From: an uncultured Serinicoccus sp.
GTDB lineage: Bacteria; Actinomycetota; Actinomycetes; Actinomycetales; Dermatophilaceae
Direction of reading: 5' to 3'
DNA: 64,000 bases
Assembly: GCF_947487915.1 (NCBI RefSeq)
Contig: NZ_CANKYH010000013.1
Coordinates: 1 to 64,000 of the forward strand
Shown here: piece by piece, positions 61,848 through 64,000 of the stretch
Numbering within the stretch: position 1 is the stretch's first letter
How the letters are laid out: each line of letters opens with the position of its first letter
Made by a program: the position numbers and the translations under genes
Notes under the pieces: model-generated
Databases searched by the model: none
The model's input: the letters and a program-made list of their open reading frames with translations, nothing else
What the model was told of the DNA's origin: nothing

Positions 61848-63203
61848 ATGAGTGACCGGGCGTCGCTCGTGGTTCTCGCAACCCGCATCTACGCGCCCGA
61901 GGCGGCGGCCGCGACCTTCCGGCTCGGTGCCCTCGTGCGTTCCCTCGCTCAGCGAACCTCGGTGCGGGTGCTCACGACCACCCCTCCGCCCGCCCTTCGG
62001 CAACCATTCGCGACGCTCGGTGGGGCGCAGGGCAACCATGTGCGGCGCTCGGTGGAGGTGGAGGGCAACCATGTGCGGCGCTCGGTCGAGATGGAGGGCA
62101 ACCATGTGCGGCGCTCGGTCGAGATGGAGGGGGACGGGCGGGAGGCGCCGACCGGAGCGCCTGCGGCGACGGGCGACACCCAGGTGGACGTGCGCCGGTG
62201 GCCGGTACTGCGGGACGCGAGCGGATACGTCCGGGGCTACCTGCCCTACCTCTCCTTCGACCTGCCGCTGGCCGCGCGCCTGCTCAGCGGACCGCGGCCC
62301 GACGTCGTCGTGGTGGAGCCGCCGCCGACCACCGGGGCCGTGACCAGGGTCGCGCTCGCGGTCCGGTCGGTCCTCGGCGCGCGCATCCCCTACGTCTACT
62401 ACGCCGCGGACGTCTGGTCGGACGCCACGGCCTCGATGGGCGCGCCCGCCGTCGTGACGGCCCTGATGCGCACCCTCGAGCGGTTCGCGCTGCGCGGTGC
62501 GCGCGGGGTCGTCGCGGTCAGCGACGGGGTGGCCGAGCGGGTCCGTGCGCTGGCCAGGGAGGACACCCCGGTCACCGTCGTGCCCAACGGGATCGACACC
62601 GACGTCTTCACCCCCGACGGCGAGCCGGCGCAGGAGGCGCCGGGCACGGCATACTTCGTGTATGCCGGGACCGCCTCGGAGTGGCAGGGCGCCGAGGTCT
62701 TCGCCGAGGCCATGCGGCAAGTCGTGTGGGAGGTGCCCGGGGCGCGGCTGGTCTTCCTCGGGCAGGGCTCCTCGTGGCCCGAGCTGCGGCGCATCGCGGG
62801 CGAGCTGCCCGAGGGAGCGCTCGAGCTGCGGCCCCTGGTGCCGGCGGCCGAGGCGGCGGCCTGGTTGCGCGGCGCGGCCGCCGCCCTGGTGAGCGTGCGT
62901 CCGGGCGTGGGATACGACTTCGCCTATCCCACCAAGGTCGTCGCCGCCCTCGCCTGCGGGACACCGGTGGTCTTCGCCGGGCCCGGGCCGGCCGCGGCGG
63001 ACGTCCGGGAGCACCGGCTGGGCGCGGCCGTCGAGCACGACGCCGTGGCGGTGGCGGAGGCGATGGTCCAGGCGCTGCGGGCCGGGCCGGACGAGCCGGA
63101 GCGGGCGCGCCGCGTGGCGTGGGTGCGGGAGCACCGCAGCCTGGCGGCCACCGGCGACGGCGCGGCGGCCGTGGTGCTGAGGGTGCTCGGTCGGTCGCGT
63201 TGA
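61848..63203 (+). CDS. GT4-like glycosyltransferase carrying a family-A repeat insertion
   Basis: A 451-aa GT-B glycosyltransferase. N-terminal LVVLATRIYAPEAAAATFRL starts the acceptor domain; the donor domain has TVVPNGIDTDVFTPDG, FVYAGTASEWQGAEVF and GYDFAYPTKVVAALACGTP with the family-4 Glu/Lys contacts. Residues about 52-95 are encoded by four family-A units and read QPFATLGGAQ then GNHVRRSVEVE and two GNHVRRSVEME; this interrupts a loop after the first beta strands (after VLTTTPPPAL) and is not a feature of the family. ATG 61848 follows an array with no ribosome site visible. It probably adds a sugar to the surface glycan built by the neighbouring genes. Confidence 0.85.
   Translation: MSDRASLVVLATRIYAPEAAAATFRLGALVRSLAQRTSVRVLTTTPPPALRQPFATLGGAQGNHVRRSVEVEGNHVRRSVEMEGNHVRRSVEMEGDGREAPTGAPAATGDTQVDVRRWPVLRDASGYVRGYLPYLSFDLPLAARLLSGPRPDVVVVEPPPTTGAVTRVALAVRSVLGARIPYVYYAADVWSDATASMGAPAVVTALMRTLERFALRGARGVVAVSDGVAERVRALAREDTPVTVVPNGIDTDVFTPDGEPAQEAPGTAYFVYAGTASEWQGAEVFAEAMRQVVWEVPGARLVFLGQGSSWPELRRIAGELPEGALELRPLVPAAEAAAWLRGAAAALVSVRPGVGYDFAYPTKVVAALACGTPVVFAGPGPAAADVREHRLGAAVEHDAVAVAEAMVQALRAGPDEPERARRVAWVREHRSLAATGDGAAAVVLRVLGRSR
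62001..62131 (+). repeat. Family-A repeats inside a coding sequence (4 units)
   Basis: Units start CAACC at 62001, 62033, 62066 and 62099. The first step is 32 bp, and the last two are 33 bp, a multiple of three that keeps the reading frame. The core GCGGCGCTCGGT matches the intergenic arrays. Translated, units 2-4 give an 11-residue periodic peptide with alternating basic and acidic residues. Confidence 0.9.
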
Positions 63204-63248
63204 TGAGTATCGGGCCGAGCACCGACGTGAGACGCTGAGGGTGTTCTC

Positions 63249-63270
63249 GCCCGCGCGGAGCCCCGCGGGC
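63249..63270. other. GC hairpin in the leader of the DUF1992 gene
   Basis: GCCCGC (63249-63254) pairs with GCGGGC (63265-63270) around a 10-nt loop, between the glycosyltransferase stop and the ribosome site of the next gene. It could end the upstream transcript or form a leader structure. Confidence 0.3.
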
Positions 63271-63293
63271 GGACCGCAGGAAGGAGTGGGCCG

Positions 63294-63836
63294 ATGAGCA
63301 GATGGGGACGGCCGGGGGAGCGGCCGGGCGCACCGCAGGCGGAGGAGGAGCTGCGTGAGCAGCTCGCGGAGCACGAGGAACGCGGCCGGGGGGCACCCGG
63401 CGACGGACCGCGACGCCGTCCCTCCGCCGCGACCACCGCACGCGCCGTGCACTCCTGGGTGGACCAGACCATCGAGCAGGCACAGCGCCAGGGGGCCTTC
63501 GACAACCTGCCGGGGGCCGGCAAGCCGTTGCGGGACGTCGACACCCGCGCCGAGCCCGACTGGTGGGTCAAGGACCTCGTCCGCCGCGAGCAGCTCGACC
63601 TCTCCGGCGCGATGCCCGGGGTTATGCAGCTGCGCCGGGAGAAGGCCACCTACCCCCAGGCCCTGCTCGCCCTGCCCGACGAGGCGGCCGTGCGGGCCCG
63701 GGTGGAGGACTTCAACGAGCGGGTCCTGGCCGACCGCCGGCGCCCGCACGTCGGCCCGACCTCACCGCCGGTCGTGGGGCGGCTCGACGTCGAGGAGATG
63801 GTGCAGCTCTGGCGGCGGGCCCGCGCGGGGGAGTGA
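63294..63836 (+). CDS. DUF1992 (DnaJ-C28-like) protein
   Basis: A 180-aa protein with the DUF1992 domain: VDQTIEQAQRQGAFDNLPGA, GKPLRDVDTRAEPDWWVKDL and LRREKATYPQALLALPDE. The N-terminal 45 residues are disordered and charged, and the tail extends beyond the domain. The family is shared with human DNAJC28 and bacterial YhdN; its role is unclear. GGAAGGAG precedes the ATG at a good distance. A family-C hairpin pair begins at its stop. Confidence 0.88.
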   Translation: MSRWGRPGERPGAPQAEEELREQLAEHEERGRGAPGDGPRRRPSAATTARAVHSWVDQTIEQAQRQGAFDNLPGAGKPLRDVDTRAEPDWWVKDLVRREQLDLSGAMPGVMQLRREKATYPQALLALPDEAAVRARVEDFNERVLADRRRPHVGPTSPPVVGRLDVEEMVQLWRRARAGE

Positions 63837-63933
63837 CCGTGAAAGTGCTGCCGGGGCGAGGATTCCGCAGTCAGGGTGGTCGAGCCGCCGGGTGACCGTG
63901 GAAGTGCTGCCGGGGCGAGGATTCCCCGGTCGG
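63834..63933. repeat. Family-C hairpin repeat, two further copies
   Basis: Units 63834-63875 and 63893-63933 read TGACCGTGAAAGTGCTGCCG / TGACCGTGGAAGTGCTGCCG then GGGCGAGGATTCC..., closely related to 21915-22018 but with GAGGATT in place of GCAACTT. They start at the DUF1992 stop and lie before a convergent gene. Confidence 0.7.
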
Positions 63934-63938
63934 CGGCG

Positions 63939-64000
63939 TCAGGTCGAGAGCAGCACGCGGTCGAGGACCTCGGCGGCGTGGGCGCCGTCGTGGTGCCGGC
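63939..64000 (-). CDS. 3' end of a gene (partial)
   Basis: The last 20 codons, read on the minus strand, are RHHDGAHAAEVLDRVLLST before TGA (63939-63941). The DGAHAAEVLDRVL ending resembles tails of glycosyltransferase-like or UDP-sugar epimerase proteins (DGxAAxRV), which fits the glycan locus, but 20 residues cannot settle it. The rest lies beyond the window. Confidence 0.45.
   Translation of the reverse strand, partial: RHHDGAHAAEVLDRVLLST

Noticed and set aside
61191..63749. An 852-codon open frame antisense to the oxidoreductase and the glycosyltransferase
   Set aside because: It spans three real genes and two repeat arrays and has no family resemblance; the sense genes carry all motifs.

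Overview
This window comes from a high-G+C actinobacterium. The marker set is actinobacterial: SepH, DUF4193, DUF3710 and DUF3159 proteins, a C-terminal-cysteine (coproporphyrin-type) ferrochelatase, an F420-type luciferase-like oxidoreductase, an N-terminal-GNAT Pat-like acetyltransferase, and many leaderless genes whose start codon lies 6-9 nt after a TANNNT -10 box. The style fits Intrasporangiaceae/Ornithinimicrobiaceae, but that family placement is inference. No rRNA, tRNA, insertion sequence, prophage, CRISPR array or replication origin was recognised.

Layout. 1-4660 is an accessory stretch with weaker codon bias: a small two-helix membrane ORF, a 778-aa zinc-ribbon protein with a predicted PD-(D/E)XK nuclease end, and a 588-aa DUF5677-like protein. 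4.8-24.6 kb is core: topoisomerase IV subunit A, MTA/SAH nucleosidase, an amidohydrolase coupled to an ornithine cyclodeaminase-like enzyme, an alpha/beta hydrolase, a DrrAB-type exporter, an M20 amidohydrolase, a PfkB kinase, a nitroreductase, a Pat-like protein, DUF5998 plus phosphodiesterase, thymidine kinase, SepH and a TRIC-type channel. 24.5-36.4 kb holds ferrochelatase, an inositol-phosphatase-like enzyme, DUF4193, dUTPase, DUF3710, DUF3159, a TRAM RNA methyltransferase, a luciferase-hemerythrin fusion, aconitase with a perfect upstream palindrome, and PPK2. 36.4-42.9 kb holds a leaderless small gene, PhzF, a frameshifted gene, DXS, a lipid kinase coupled to an App1-like phosphatase, and an aldo/keto reductase. 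43.1-46.5 kb is a sugar ABC importer without its own ATPase.

46.5-50.5 kb is the most distinctive block. A GAF-PP2C phosphatase, a cellulose-synthase-like glycosyltransferase, a STAS protein and an RsbW-like ATPase overlap one another by 1-11 nt. This looks like a partner-switching circuit built around a polysaccharide synthase, and the synthase has about 150 extra residues inserted between two of its catalytic motifs. 50.5-57.8 kb holds a RIO kinase, a small monooxygenase, a TctCBA-NhaC operon (tricarboxylate uptake plus Na+/H+ antiport), a UspA protein and a histidinol-phosphatase-like enzyme. 57.8-64.0 kb is a cell-surface glycan locus: DUF2304 and GT2, then acetyltransferase, aminotransferase and dehydrogenase resembling the diacetamido-sugar trio WbpD/E/B, a GT4-type glycosyltransferase, DUF1992 and a partial gene.

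Three dispersed repeat families run through the window. Family A is a 32-33 bp tandem repeat seen in two intergenic arrays and also inside the coding sequence of the GT4 gene. Family B is a long compound hairpin, present twice. Family C is a hairpin of about 42 bp, present four times. The heptamer GTATGCC also looks strongly over-used on both strands. The best candidates for undescribed biology are the partner-switching/synthase operon, the family-A repeat inside a gene, and the nuclease-like/DUF5677 pair.
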